Source: Anoxybacillus sp. J5B_2022 (GTDB lineage: Bacteria; Bacillota; Bacilli; Bacillales; Anoxybacillaceae). Taken from it: a DNA stretch of 64,000 nt. The stretch lies in contig NZ_JAPSMC010000003.1 of NCBI RefSeq assembly GCF_026847645.1, positions 28,945 through 92,944 on the forward strand, written 5' to 3'. Below, piece by piece: positions 56,033 through 64,000 of the stretch. The stretch's first letter is position 1. The number at the start of each line of letters is the position of its first letter. A program made the position numbers and the translations under genes. Below the pieces are notes generated by a model. It was not told the origin of the DNA. It did no database searches and was given only the letters and a program-made list of their open reading frames with translations.

Positions 56033-57091
56033 TCACCTCGTCGTCGCGGTCTGCCATGCATATTGAATGAGCGACTCAACAAACTGACCGAATTTTCTAA
56101 AACGTTCATCCGCTGTCTGTCCACGGCGGAAACGGTAATAAATTTGCTGACAAATGACCGCCAGCTTAAAGTACGCAAACGTTAAATAAAAATGCATATT
56201 CGACACATCGCGACCGCTTTTTTCGGCATACGCTTGAATAAACTCGTCGCGCGAATAAAAGCCAGGATAGATGGTGACAGACGGTTTGCCGAACGCATTT
56301 TTTAAAAGTGGTGGATCGTCTGCTTGAATCCAATAACTCATCGCCACTGCCACATCGGCGAGTGGATCGCCAACCGTTGTCATTTCCCAATCGAACAAAC
56401 CGACCATTTTGGCAATATCTTCTTCCGCAAATAAGGCGTTGTTCAATTTATAATCGTAATGAATGATCGCCGCCTCGCTTTTATTTGGAATATGCTGAAC
56501 GAGCCACTTCGTTAATGTTTCCACCTCTGGAATTTCATCAGTTTTCGCCCGCTCATAGCGCTGAATCCATCCATGCACTTGCCGCTCCATAAATCCGTCC
56601 GGTTTGACCATTTCGACAAGTCGCGTTGTTTTGTAGTTCAAGCGGTGTAATTCGACGAGCGTAGTCACCATCGTGTCGGAAATGCGTTGTCCAATTTCTT
56701 TCGTCGGCTCGATGTGCGGCGGAAACTCATGGTCAAGTACCACCCCTTTTCTTCGTTCCATTAAAAAAAACGGGCTGCCAATGACCGCTTCGTCGTCACA
56801 AAACAATAGCGGCTTCGGCGCGAGCGGAAAGAGCGGATGAATTTCGGTAAGCCATGCGCATTCACGCCTCATGTCGTGCGCTTTCGGTGCCACAGGTCCG
56901 TGCGGCGGCCGCCGCAGTACCGCTTCCCACTCGCCAATGGACAATAAATACGTCAAGTTCGAATGGCCGGACGAAAATTGTTGCACATGTAGCGGTCCGT
57001 CCGGCAACCCATCAATGGCGTTTCGCAAAAATGATAGTAACTTTTCTACCGGCAATTCTTCCCCTTGGCGAACAGGAATGATTGCAGCCAT
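56033..57091 (-). CDS. Aminoglycoside-phosphotransferase-like kinase of acyl-CoA dehydrogenase clusters
   Basis: A 352-residue APH/ChoK-fold phosphotransferase. SSGHSNLTYLL is the nucleotide loop, IIHYDYKLNNALF the catalytic HxDxxxxN variant, and LFDWEMTTVGDPLADVA the metal Asp. Such proteins are regularly encoded beside or fused to acyl-CoA dehydrogenases (ACAD10/11 type), where they phosphorylate hydroxyacyl-CoA intermediates, so a role in 4-hydroxy fatty acid breakdown is plausible rather than antibiotic resistance. An operator palindrome lies 35 bases upstream. Confidence 0.82.
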   Translation of the reverse strand: MAAIIPVRQGEELPVEKLLSFLRNAIDGLPDGPLHVQQFSSGHSNLTYLLSIGEWEAVLRRPPHGPVAPKAHDMRRECAWLTEIHPLFPLAPKPLLFCDDEAVIGSPFFLMERRKGVVLDHEFPPHIEPTKEIGQRISDTMVTTLVELHRLNYKTTRLVEMVKPDGFMERQVHGWIQRYERAKTDEIPEVETLTKWLVQHIPNKSEAAIIHYDYKLNNALFAEEDIAKMVGLFDWEMTTVGDPLADVAVAMSYWIQADDPPLLKNAFGKPSVTIYPGFYSRDEFIQAYAEKSGRDVSNMHFYLTFAYFKLAVICQQIYYRFRRGQTADERFRKFGQFVESLIQYAWQTATTR

Positions 57092-57125
57092 TTTTGTTCC
57101 TCCCTTCCGTGTGTATAACGTTATC

Positions 57126-57141
57126 TACTAACCGGTTAGTA
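57126..57141. promoter_or_regulatory. Probable TetR operator, copy 1
   Basis: TACTAACCGGTTAGTA, a perfect 16-bp palindrome between the phosphotransferase gene and the tetR stop codon. An identical core lies at 61504-61521. Confidence 0.75.
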
Positions 57142-57187
57142 TTGAAATAGTGGGCTACTCGGCATAGTTGAACCAAGCAGCCTTTCA

Positions 57188-57772
57188 CTATTTTTCAATT
57201 CCTTCAAGAAAAATGGTGACCATTTGTTTGGCGACTTCCGCATCGGTATATTCGCCGTCTGGCTTAAACCATTGATAGCTCCAGTTCGCTGCGCCTAAAA
57301 TCGTTAAAGTGGCAATGCTCGGAAGTAAATCTTGCCGAAACTCCCCGTTTTCGATTCCGCGCTCAATTAATGCTTGGACACCGTAACGAAATTGGTCGCG
57401 TTTTTGCTTAATATTTTGCAAATGTTCCGCGTTTAAATGCCGCATCTCGCGAAAGAAAATGCGTGCCTGTCTCCCTTTTTTTTCAATGTTATGAATGAGC
57501 ATGTACACGATATCCAACAGTTTTTCTTTTGTCGTTTTCGTCGGATCGTCCATCATTTCTTGCTGTTTTTCAAGCAGTTCTTCAATATAGCGAAGATGAA
57601 TGTCCATTAACAATTCTTCTTTACTTTTAAAATAGTAATAAAACGTTCCTTTGGTGACCCCCAGCGCATCGACAATATCTTGAATCGACGTATCGCTAAA
57701 TCCTTTTTGTTCAAATAATGTGATGCTGATGTCGATAATTTTTTCTTTCACGCTCTTCCACCTTTCCGTCAT
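57188..57772 (-). CDS. TetR/AcrR family transcriptional regulator
   Basis: A 194-residue repressor: N-terminal HTH with IDISITLFEQKGFSDTSIQD and ALGVTKGTFYYYFKSKEELL, then an all-helical ligand domain. The likely ligands are acyl-CoAs, given the cluster. The ATG at 57772 follows GAAAGGA closely; a GTG at 57748, six bases after AAAGGTGG, is an equally good start. It probably represses from the two palindromes at 57126 and 61504. Confidence 0.85.
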   Translation of the reverse strand: MTERWKSVKEKIIDISITLFEQKGFSDTSIQDIVDALGVTKGTFYYYFKSKEELLMDIHLRYIEELLEKQQEMMDDPTKTTKEKLLDIVYMLIHNIEKKGRQARIFFREMRHLNAEHLQNIKQKRDQFRYGVQALIERGIENGEFRQDLLPSIATLTILGAANWSYQWFKPDGEYTDAEVAKQMVTIFLEGIEK

Positions 57773-57850
57773 GTTTCCTTTCGTTATTATAACATAGAAC
57801 GAATCCATTACGAAGGACGCGACAACGTTGCGGAAGAGCGTGGCTTCATT

Positions 57851-59467
57851 TTATTGTTTCGCTTCAGCTGCTTCTTCGCGAAGAACGCGACGCAAAATTT
57901 TCCCGACGTTCGTTTTCGGTAACTCTTGGCGAAACTCGACGATGCGCGGCACTTTGTACGACGCTAAATTTTGCCGACAATGCTCTATGATTTCCTCTTC
58001 GTTTGCTGTTTGGCCGTCTTTAAGCACAATGACCGCCTTCACCGTTTCACCCCGATAAGCGTCCGGAACGCCGATCACAACCGCTTCTTTTACCGCTGGA
58101 TGTTCATAAAGAACTTCTTCAATTTCGCGCGGATAAACGTTATAGCCGCTGGCGATAATCATATCTTTTTTCCGGTCAACGATCGTTACGTACCCGTCTT
58201 CATCCATCTTCGCTAAATCACCGGTATATAGCCAGCCGTCGCGCAATGTGACCGCTGTTTCTTCCGGTTTGTTCCAATATCCTTTCATAATTTGCGGACC
58301 GCGAATAATCAGTTCGCCGAGCTCGCCCGGTTTTAATTCTTCCGTACCGGTTGCAACATCGACGATTTTATATTCTGTCATCGGAATGCCGATGCCGACC
58401 GTTCCTGGTTTCCGCTCCGCAAATGGCGGATTGCAATGCGTCACCGGCGATGCCTCGGAAAGCCCATATCCTTCTAAGACAAGCGCTCCTGTCTTTCGCT
58501 CAAACTCCCGCATCAGCTCAACCGGCATCGGCGCACTTCCGCTGTTGCACATTTTCATGCTGTCAATGCCGTATTGCTCCACGTTCGGCGTATTTGTAAT
58601 TGCCACATACATCGTCGGAACGCCTGGGAATGACGTCGGCTTCTTCTCCTTGATCGTCTGCAATACTTCTTGCAAATCAAAGCGTGGCAATAAAATGTTC
58701 GTCGCACCGACGTAAATCGCCAAGTTCATGCCTGACGTCATCGCAAACACGTGGAAAAGCGGGATGACCGTTAAATACCGCTCGGCGCCATATTCAATTT
58801 TATCTTTAAAAAATTCGACGCATTGCATGACGTTCGCCACTAAATTGCGGTGCGTCAACATCGCCCCTTTCGATCGTCCTGTCGTTCCTCCTGTATATTG
58901 CAATACAGCCACATCATGTTCCGGCTCGATCTCAACAGGTTGCACGCGGCCGTCCCCTTGCGCCAAAAATGCTTCAAATGTCATATCTGGCGCGAACGAT
59001 GAGGAGGACGGCTGCAGGTTGACAACGATCACTTGTTTGACTGCCGTGTTCGCTTGCACCGCTTTCACTCGCGGATAAAGCGCATCGTACACAATAATCG
59101 TTTCCGCACCGGAATCTTGCAGCAAGTATGTCAACTCCCGTTCGACGAGCATCGGGTTTACTTGCGTCACGATCGCACCAACGCGCAAAATGCCATAGTA
59201 GGAAACGATGTATTGTGGGCAGTTCGGCAACATAATCGCGACGCGGTCGCCTTTTTTCACTCCTTGTTTTTGTAAGCTGGAAGCAAATGTTTCGACTAAA
59301 TAAGCAAGCTCTCCGTAGGTGATTTCTTGATGATAAAAAGAGATGGCGGAATGGTTGCGGTATTGCTGTGCGCGTTCTTGTAAAATATCGCACAACGTGA
59401 TATTCGGGATGTCAAATTCGGTAGCAATATGACTTGGATAAAGTGAAAACGCTTTCTTATCACTCAT
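57851..59467 (-). CDS. Long-chain acyl-CoA synthetase (AMP-binding)
   Basis: A 538-residue adenylate-forming ligase that activates fatty acids with ATP and CoA. The P-loop YTGGTTGRSKGAMLTHRN, GYGLSEASPVTHCN, and GWLYTGDLAKMDEDGYV plus KTNVGKILRR with the C-terminal catalytic lysine are in order. It is similar to LcfA-type ligases. It lies 18 bases after the SDR gene on the same strand, in the acyl-CoA dehydrogenase operon. Confidence 0.9.
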   Translation of the reverse strand: MSDKKAFSLYPSHIATEFDIPNITLCDILQERAQQYRNHSAISFYHQEITYGELAYLVETFASSLQKQGVKKGDRVAIMLPNCPQYIVSYYGILRVGAIVTQVNPMLVERELTYLLQDSGAETIIVYDALYPRVKAVQANTAVKQVIVVNLQPSSSSFAPDMTFEAFLAQGDGRVQPVEIEPEHDVAVLQYTGGTTGRSKGAMLTHRNLVANVMQCVEFFKDKIEYGAERYLTVIPLFHVFAMTSGMNLAIYVGATNILLPRFDLQEVLQTIKEKKPTSFPGVPTMYVAITNTPNVEQYGIDSMKMCNSGSAPMPVELMREFERKTGALVLEGYGLSEASPVTHCNPPFAERKPGTVGIGIPMTEYKIVDVATGTEELKPGELGELIIRGPQIMKGYWNKPEETAVTLRDGWLYTGDLAKMDEDGYVTIVDRKKDMIIASGYNVYPREIEEVLYEHPAVKEAVVIGVPDAYRGETVKAVIVLKDGQTANEEEIIEHCRQNLASYKVPRIVEFRQELPKTNVGKILRRVLREEAAEAKQ

Positions 59468-59485
59468 AATTTTTCCTCCCTTGCC

Positions 59486-60262
59486 TTAGCAATAAGCGTG
59501 TGAACCGCCGTCAACGACAAGCAGCGATCCGGTCACAAAATCAGAAGCGTTGGAAGCTAAAAATAAAACAGCGCCTTTTAAATCATTCTCCCCGCCAAAC
59601 CGCTTCAACGGGATATTCGCCAAAATGTGCTCCTTCCCCCGCTCAATCACCACCTTTGACATTTTTGTTGGGAAAAAGCCAGGCGCGACCGCATTAACGC
59701 AAATACCGTACTCTCCCCATTTAACGGCTAAATCTTTCGTAAACGTAATGACCGCACCTTTGCTTGTGTTATACGCGATCGTGTTCATTACTTGTGGATT
59801 CGTGCCACCAAGACCGGCAACCGAAGCGATGTTAATGATTTTTCCACTTCCTTGCTTGATCATCACTTTTCCGACTGCTTGACTCATTAAAAACGTTCCA
59901 GTCACGTTGACATCGATCACCTTTTGCCACGCTTCCAGCGGCATGTCCTCAACCGGTGCGCCCCATGTTGCCCCACTGTTATTCACTAAAATGTCAATTC
60001 GACCAAACTGAGCAACCGTTTTTGCCACTACTGCGTTCACATCATCTATATTCGTGACATCGCACGGCAATGCCAATGATCGTACGCCAAGCGCTTCGAG
60101 CTTTTCTTTCACCACTTCGCACGCTTCGACTTTGCGCGAACAAACGACGACGTTCGCGCCTGCTTCCGCCAATCCGATGGCTATTTGTTCGCCGAGTCCA
60201 CGCCCCCCACCGGTGACGATCGCCGTTTTTCCTGTCAGTTGAAATAATTCGAGAACATGCAT
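59486..60262 (-). CDS. Short-chain dehydrogenase (3-oxoacyl/3-hydroxyacyl type)
   Basis: A 258-residue classical SDR: TGGGRGLGEQIA cofactor loop, NNSGATWG, and the catalytic YNTSKGA with Ser in NIASVAG. It probably interconverts 3-hydroxyacyl and 3-oxoacyl derivatives in the pathway encoded by its neighbours. The ATG at 60262 is six bases from AGAGGG; earlier in-frame ATGs overlap the acyl-CoA dehydrogenase stop region. Confidence 0.85.
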   Translation of the reverse strand: MHVLELFQLTGKTAIVTGGGRGLGEQIAIGLAEAGANVVVCSRKVEACEVVKEKLEALGVRSLALPCDVTNIDDVNAVVAKTVAQFGRIDILVNNSGATWGAPVEDMPLEAWQKVIDVNVTGTFLMSQAVGKVMIKQGSGKIINIASVAGLGGTNPQVMNTIAYNTSKGAVITFTKDLAVKWGEYGICVNAVAPGFFPTKMSKVVIERGKEHILANIPLKRFGGENDLKGAVLFLASNASDFVTGSLLVVDGGSHAYC

Positions 60263-60278
60263 AGTCATCCCTCTTTCT

Positions 60279-61487
60279 TTAGTCATATTTTTTCAACTCT
60301 AATTTCGCGATTTGTGCTTTGTGCACTTCATCAGGACCATCCGCCAACCGAAGCGTTCTCGCACTCGCCCATTGTGCCGCCAGCGGAACATCATCGCTGA
60401 CCCCCGCAGCACCGAATGCTTGTATCGCCCAGTCAATTACCTTTAGCGCCACATTCGGCGCAACAACTTTAATCATGGCAATCTCTGTTTTAGCTGCCTT
60501 ATTTCCGACCGTATCCATCATGTAAGCCGCTTTTAACGTTAACAGGCGCGCCTGTTCAATTTCGATGCGGGATTGGGCAATCCAATCTTGGATAACTCCT
60601 TGTTCAGCTAACGTTTTTCCGAAGGCAACGCGTTTTTTGACGCGTTGGCACATGAGTTCAAGCGCTCGCTCCGCAGCGCCGATTAGCCGCATGCAATGGT
60701 GGATTCTTCCAGGACCAAGACGCCCTTGCGCGATCGCAAATCCTTTCCCTTCAGCCCAAATAATGTTTTCTTTCGGCACACGAACATGGTCGTATGTAAT
60801 CTCCGCGTGACCGTGCGGCGCATGATCATAGCCGAATACTGGAAGCATGCGCTCAATTTTTACTCCCGGTGTATCGAGCGGCACAATAATCATCGACTGC
60901 TGTTCATGCTTCGGTGCATCTGGATTTGTCTTTCCCATCACGATCGCTACTTTGCAGCGCGGATCGCCTGCGCCGGATGACCACCATTTTTTTCCTGTAA
61001 TTACATACTCATCGCCATCGCGAACGATGCTTGCTTGAATATTCGTCGCATCGCTCGAAGCAACATCTGGCTCTGTCATCGAAAAACAAGAGCGAATTTC
61101 TCCGTTTAATAATGGAAGGAGCCAACGCTTTTTTTGCTCCTCTGATCCATAGCGCGCGAGCACTTCCATATTCCCTGTATCTGGTGCATTGCAATTAAAT
61201 ACTTCCGGAGCGATCGGAGAACGCCCCATAATTTCGCATAGCGGAGCATACTCTAAATTCGACAACCCGGCCCCATATTGTGCATCTGGCAAAAACAAAT
61301 TCCACAACCCTTCTTGTTTTGCTTTCGTTTTTAGTTCTTCGATAATCGGCGGAACAGCTGACCAACGTGTGTCTTGTTCGTTCAGTTGTTGCTCATATAC
61401 TTTCTCGTTCGGATAAATATGTTCTTCCATGAAAGCGCTTAACTTTTGAATCAATCGTTGCACTTTTTCTGAATAAGAAAAATCCAT
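60279..61487 (-). CDS. Acyl-CoA dehydrogenase
   Basis: A 402-residue FAD enzyme with the ACAD fold: [15 protein letters not shown] and [11 protein letters not shown] around the flavin, [19 protein letters not shown], and [15 protein letters not shown]. It resembles the ACAD10/11-like subgroup that often pairs with an APH-like kinase. First gene of a minus-strand unit with SDR, acyl-CoA ligase and tetR. AAAGGGGTGG precedes the ATG, and an operator palindrome lies between promoter and gene. Confidence 0.92.
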   Translation of the reverse strand: MDFSYSEKVQRLIQKLSAFMEEHIYPNEKVYEQQLNEQDTRWSAVPPIIEELKTKAKQEGLWNLFLPDAQYGAGLSNLEYAPLCEIMGRSPIAPEVFNCNAPDTGNMEVLARYGSEEQKKRWLLPLLNGEIRSCFSMTEPDVASSDATNIQASIVRDGDEYVITGKKWWSSGAGDPRCKVAIVMGKTNPDAPKHEQQSMIIVPLDTPGVKIERMLPVFGYDHAPHGHAEITYDHVRVPKENIIWAEGKGFAIAQGRLGPGRIHHCMRLIGAAERALELMCQRVKKRVAFGKTLAEQGVIQDWIAQSRIEIEQARLLTLKAAYMMDTVGNKAAKTEIAMIKVVAPNVALKVIDWAIQAFGAAGVSDDVPLAAQWASARTLRLADGPDEVHKAQIAKLELKKYD

Positions 61488-61503
61488 TGTCCCACCCCTT
61501 TAT

Positions 61504-61521
61504 ATACTAACCGGTTAGTAT
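61504..61521. promoter_or_regulatory. Probable TetR operator, copy 2
   Basis: ATACTAACCGGTTAGTAT, a perfect 18-bp palindrome just downstream of the predicted start of the acyl-CoA dehydrogenase operon, where repressor binding would block elongation or initiation. Confidence 0.8.
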
Positions 61522-61535
61522 GTTGTTATACTTCT

Positions 61536-61564
61536 ACTATACCTTCATTTAATAAAATATTCAA
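61536..61564 (-). promoter_or_regulatory. Sigma-A promoter of the acyl-CoA dehydrogenase operon
   Basis: On the minus strand TTGAAT (61559-61564), 17-bp spacer, TATAGT (61536-61541). The start would fall near 61529, eight bases upstream of the palindrome. Confidence 0.75.
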
Positions 61565-61587
61565 TATTTTTAGAAAAATAACCCGTT

Positions 61588-61617
61588 AAGAAAAGACACG
61601 CGCAATAGCGCATGCCT
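61588..61617 (-). terminator. Terminator of ykwC
   Basis: On the minus strand a 10-bp stem, AGGCATGCGC with GCGCGTGTCT (two G-U), loop TATT, followed by TTTTC. Confidence 0.75.
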
Positions 61618-62481
61618 TTACTCGTTCACATATCGTTTATATAGCGCTTGGGTTCCGCTATTTTCTTCGCCTGCCGCGGCCAGTTGTTCATACATTTCTT
61701 TCGCTAAAGCAAGTCCTGGGAGCTGCAAATTCATTTTCTCTGCTTCCGCCAACGCGATTTTCATATCTTTAATAAAATGTTTTACATAAAAACCAGGGGC
61801 GAAATTGCCGGCGATCATGCGCGGAGCTAGATTGCTTAGCGACCAACTTCCCGCCGCCCCTTGCGAAATGCTTTCGAGTACCTTTAATGGATCAAGACCA
61901 GACCGTTTCGCATAGGCTAGCGCTTCGCAAACGCCGATCATATTCGTTGCAATCGCAATTTGGTTGCACATTTTCGTGTGCTGCCCGGCTCCTGCTTTTC
62001 CTTGAAACACAATGTTCTTCCCAAGCACTGCAAAAATCGGTTGACACGCTTGAAACGCTTTTTCGTCACCGCCGACCATAATCGTCAGCGTGCCTTCTTT
62101 TGCGCCAATATCCCCGCCGGAAACAGGGGCGTCTAACGCAAACACGCCGCGTTTTTTGGCGGCCTCGTAAATTTTTTCTGCCAACGACGGCGGAGACGTC
62201 GTCATATCGATGATATACGTTCCCGCCCTAACATTTTCGATTAAGCCATTTTCGCCAAAATATACTTCTTCTACATCGTTCGGATACCCGACCATCGTAA
62301 TGACGACATCTGCTTCTTTCGCGAGTGCAGAAACGTTTTCTTTCCAGACAGCCCCTTCACGCAATAACTCTTCTGCTTTTTCTTTCGTGCGCGTATAGAC
62401 AATCAATGAGTAGCCTGCCCGCAATAAATTACGCGCCATGCTTTTTCCCATGACCCCAAGACCGATAAACCCAATTTTCAT
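61618..62481 (-). CDS. ykwC: Beta-hydroxyacid dehydrogenase (3-hydroxyisobutyrate dehydrogenase family), YkwC
   Basis: A 287-residue NAD(P)-dependent enzyme: IGFIGLGVMGKSMARNL Rossmann motif at the N-terminus, DAPVSGGDIGAKEG substrate loop, catalytic Lys in KMCNQIAIATN, and FYVKHFIKDMKIAL. Substrates of the family include 3-hydroxyisobutyrate and tartronate semialdehyde. Its match to YkwC is supported by the chemoreceptor gene that follows in the neighbourhood, as with mcpC in B. subtilis. Confidence 0.85.
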   Translation of the reverse strand: MKIGFIGLGVMGKSMARNLLRAGYSLIVYTRTKEKAEELLREGAVWKENVSALAKEADVVITMVGYPNDVEEVYFGENGLIENVRAGTYIIDMTTSPPSLAEKIYEAAKKRGVFALDAPVSGGDIGAKEGTLTIMVGGDEKAFQACQPIFAVLGKNIVFQGKAGAGQHTKMCNQIAIATNMIGVCEALAYAKRSGLDPLKVLESISQGAAGSWSLSNLAPRMIAGNFAPGFYVKHFIKDMKIALAEAEKMNLQLPGLALAKEMYEQLAAAGEENSGTQALYKRYVNE

Positions 62482-62526
62482 ACGAACCCCCCTTATGTAA
62501 AAGAACCTTGGCTCGCAGCCAAAGTT

Positions 62527-62742
62527 CTAGTCTTCTGGAACGTAATTGTACTGCCGATTAAATTCTTCGTCCGACTTGAAAAGGTATAAAATGCCTTCAA
62601 TCAGTCCGATGATGCTCGGGATTCCCGTCCATGAAAATAGAAGGTACAGCACCCCTTGCCCGAGCTTCCCTAAATAAAATTTGTGAATGCCAAGCCCGCC
62701 GAGTAAAATCGCCAGCACGCCCGCCACCACTTTACTTTTCAA
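62527..62742 (-). CDS. TM2-domain membrane protein
   Basis: A 71-residue protein with the TM2 signature: two TM helices (about 5-20 and 28-50) linked by GIHKFYLGKLGQG, then a short acidic tail. Function is unknown. The TTG at 62742 is preferred because GGGAG lies eight bases upstream; open frame to 62790 lacks a ribosome binding site. Confidence 0.75.
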   Translation of the reverse strand: MKSKVVAGVLAILLGGLGIHKFYLGKLGQGVLYLLFSWTGIPSIIGLIEGILYLFKSDEEFNRQYNYVPED

Positions 62743-62811
62743 TGTAGCCACTCCCTTTCTCTGCAAAAGTGGTTTATATATATTCCCCATTGCGAGAAAG
62801 TAGTACTGGCG

Positions 62812-63597
62812 CTAAATGGATTTCACCATGCCACCGTCGACAAGGAATGACTGTCCGGTCATATACGAATTCGCATCTGACAACAGGAACGTGACAACTT
62901 TCGCAAATTCTTCCGGCGTTCCGTAACGTCCGAGAGGAATCGTGCTTTTCATGCGCGTTTCCATTTCTTCTTTTGTAATGCCGAACTTTTCAGCATTGAG
63001 CTTATCTAAAAACGCCACACGCTCCGTCGCAATTCTTCCAGGTGCTACTGTATTAATTAAAATATTATATGGCGCAAACTCTGCCGCCAACGTTTTCGTT
63101 AACCCGACGATACCGGTACGGAACGTGTTTGACAAAAGTAAGCCCGGAATCGGTTCTTTAATGGAAGATGACGCGATATTGACGATTTTCCCGCCGTTCT
63201 GCTTTAAATATGGAAGCGCTGCACGAATAATACGGATGTAGCTTAATAAATTCAATTCAAACGCTTTATACCATTCTTCGTCTGTCATCGTTTCGAATGT
63301 GCCTGCTGGCGGACCGCCTGCATTGTTCACGAGTAAATCAATCGTTCCATACTCTTCGACTGTTTTGGCAACAAGGCGCTGTATGTCTTCTTTTTTCGTA
63401 ATATCAGCTGGCACATAGGCAACACTGCCTTTATGTAAGGAGCGCAATTCTTTTTCTACTTCCTGCAATTTTTCTTCATTTCGGCTTGTGATCATGACGT
63501 TGGCGCCTTCAAGAACGAGCTGTTTAGCAATCGCTTTGCCAAGCCCTTGACTTGAAGCGATGACAAGTGCTGTTTTTCCTTCTAGGCAAAGTTCCAT
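62812..63597 (-). CDS. Short-chain dehydrogenase, 3-oxoacyl-ACP reductase-like
   Basis: A 261-residue SDR. SSQGLGKAIA replaces the usual TGxxxGxG glycine loop, NNAGGPPAG is the second motif, and the catalytic region reads IASSSIKEPIPGLLLSNTFR, so the usual Tyr of YxxxK is replaced by Ser/Asn. That atypical active site is shared by a subgroup annotated as SDR with GGPPAG, whose substrate is unknown. GAGGAAG precedes the ATG. Confidence 0.75.
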   Translation of the reverse strand: MELCLEGKTALVIASSQGLGKAIAKQLVLEGANVMITSRNEEKLQEVEKELRSLHKGSVAYVPADITKKEDIQRLVAKTVEEYGTIDLLVNNAGGPPAGTFETMTDEEWYKAFELNLLSYIRIIRAALPYLKQNGGKIVNIASSSIKEPIPGLLLSNTFRTGIVGLTKTLAAEFAPYNILINTVAPGRIATERVAFLDKLNAEKFGITKEEMETRMKSTIPLGRYGTPEEFAKVVTFLLSDANSYMTGQSFLVDGGMVKSI

Positions 63598-63667
63598 GAC
63601 TGTTCACTTCCTCTCTGTTTTTTGTATAGTCATTCGCCACTTATTCTCGTTTTCCTGCTTGTAAAAG

Positions 63668-63709
63668 TAAAAAAACGCGAGAACCCACCTATGCGGGTCG
63701 TGCGTTTTT
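63668..63709 (-). terminator. Terminator of the chemoreceptor gene
   Basis: AAAAACGC and GCGTTTTT outer arms and CCC/GGG inner arms; a seven-base T run on the minus strand. Confidence 0.7.
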
Positions 63710-63737
63710 GTAAAGCAGTAAATAAAAATCTTACATC

Positions 63738-63780
63738 GCTGTCTAGCCCCTCGGGACTAGGGCGTCGCCTTTATCTTAAG
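63738..63780 (+). repeat. Divergent dispersed repeat copy
   Basis: GCTGTCTAG, an internal inverted CTAGCCCC...GGGACTAG, then GCGTCGCCTTTATCTTAAG. It shares both ends with the copy at 18941 and CGTCGCCTT with the core family. Confidence 0.5.
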
Positions 63781-64000
63781 TTACACATCAAATTTTTCGA
63801 CTAACTGTTGTAATTGTCGGCCCATTTCGCTTAATTTTTCGGCTGATTCCGTCACCGTGCTTAATGCTTTCAATTGATCATCCGCTGATGCCGCTACTTC
63901 TTCCGCCGATGATGCTGCTTGTTGAGCGATCGCCGAAATATTTTGCATTGCTTCAACGACTTGGTCTTTACTTTCATTCATCCGTTGCACTTCATCTGTA
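63781..64000 (-). CDS. Methyl-accepting chemotaxis protein, C-terminal end
   Basis: The frame runs off the right edge. The last 73 or so residues show the coiled-coil signalling helix of a chemoreceptor, with methylation-type SAIAQQAASSAEEVAASADD and a C-terminal helix ending QLQQLVEKFDV. Position near ykwC suggests McpC, but the ligand domain is outside the window. Confidence 0.8.
   Translation of the reverse strand, partial: TDEVQRMNESKDQVVEAMQNISAIAQQAASSAEEVAASADDQLKALSTVTESAEKLSEMGRQLQQLVEKFDV

Noticed and set aside
56029..56178. 50-residue N-terminal extension of ComB
   Set aside because: It lies within the phosphotransferase gene in another frame, and a good ribosome binding site precedes the ATG at 56028.
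56033..57091. Aminoglycoside resistance gene
   Set aside because: The APH fold is shared by many kinases; the gene sits next to an acyl-CoA dehydrogenase cluster and resembles ACAD10/11-type partners.

Overview
The window is chromosomal DNA of a spore-forming, probably thermophilic member of the Bacillaceae, most like Anoxybacillus or Geobacillus. The evidence is gene content and order. Long blocks follow the Bacillus subtilis yla-ykt-pdh-ykr-yku region: ylaJ/I/H, typA, ylaF; suhB, ykzI, yktA, speA; sr1, pdhDCBA, ykyA, def, ykrA; rpoY-rnjA, ktrC; ykuV, ykuS, dapL, dapH, darB, abbA, ykuJ, ykuI, fadH, ykuE; ykyB; cheV, patA; ykwC-mcpC. Base composition is moderate, ribosome binding sites are strong AGGAGG types, GTG and TTG starts are frequent, and U-tailed terminators are abundant. 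I saw no rRNA, tRNA, CRISPR array, prophage or insertion sequence.

Layout. 1-8.1 kb: yla genes, the translational GTPase TypA, inositol monophosphatase, small conserved proteins, a nitronate monooxygenase-like enzyme and arginine decarboxylase (speA). 8.1-8.5 kb: the dual-function RNA SR1 with its 40-residue peptide, with two CcpN-type operators in its promoter. 9.6-14.5 kb: pyruvate dehydrogenase operon. 14.9-15.1 kb: remnant of the lipoprotein gene ykyA. 15.2-19.7 kb: def, ykrA, an unrecognised 23-residue cationic peptide gene with its own promoter and terminator, RNA polymerase epsilon and RNase J1, and the K+ channel subunit KtrC. 19.8-27.4 kb: the yku block, including a 5'-truncated ykuV, the acetyl-branch diaminopimelate genes, the c-di-AMP receptor DarB, AbbA, and the EAL protein YkuI. 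27.4-31 kb: polyphosphate kinase and exopolyphosphatase. 31.7-35.4 kb: a tricistronic gerA-type germinant receptor behind a likely sigma-G promoter.

35.4-46.9 kb is the most unusual part. It is a tightly packed, partly overlapping run on the minus strand: cheV, an Hpt-REC-GGDEF-REC diguanylate cyclase, a membrane HEAT-repeat protein, a processive GT2 polysaccharide synthase, a very large membrane-anchored glycoside-hydrolase-like protein, a single-domain response regulator and a hybrid histidine kinase. In B. subtilis cheV lies next to ykyB; here this block and the ger operon separate them. I infer a signal-controlled exopolysaccharide machine.

47-49.2 kb holds a DUF1906 glycoside-hydrolase-like protein and a protein ending in six 45-residue propeller repeats. 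49.3-54.2 kb: a frameshifted DHA2 drug exporter, a LOG-like protein, CorA, an IDEAL-domain protein and patA, the third enzyme of the same acetyl-DAP pathway as dapH/dapL. 54.3-61.5 kb is a fatty-acid or acyl-CoA degradation regulon (acyl-CoA dehydrogenase, SDR, acyl-CoA ligase, TetR regulator, phosphotransferase, ComB-like phosphatase, quinone oxidoreductase) with two copies of one perfect palindrome as probable TetR operators. The end carries ykwC, a TM2 protein, an SDR and the 3' end of a chemoreceptor.

A short dispersed repeat (core GTCGCCTYCGCTTTTCTT) recurs at least four times, with two more distant relatives, always in gene gaps; one copy sits at the deletion that removed the start of ykuV.
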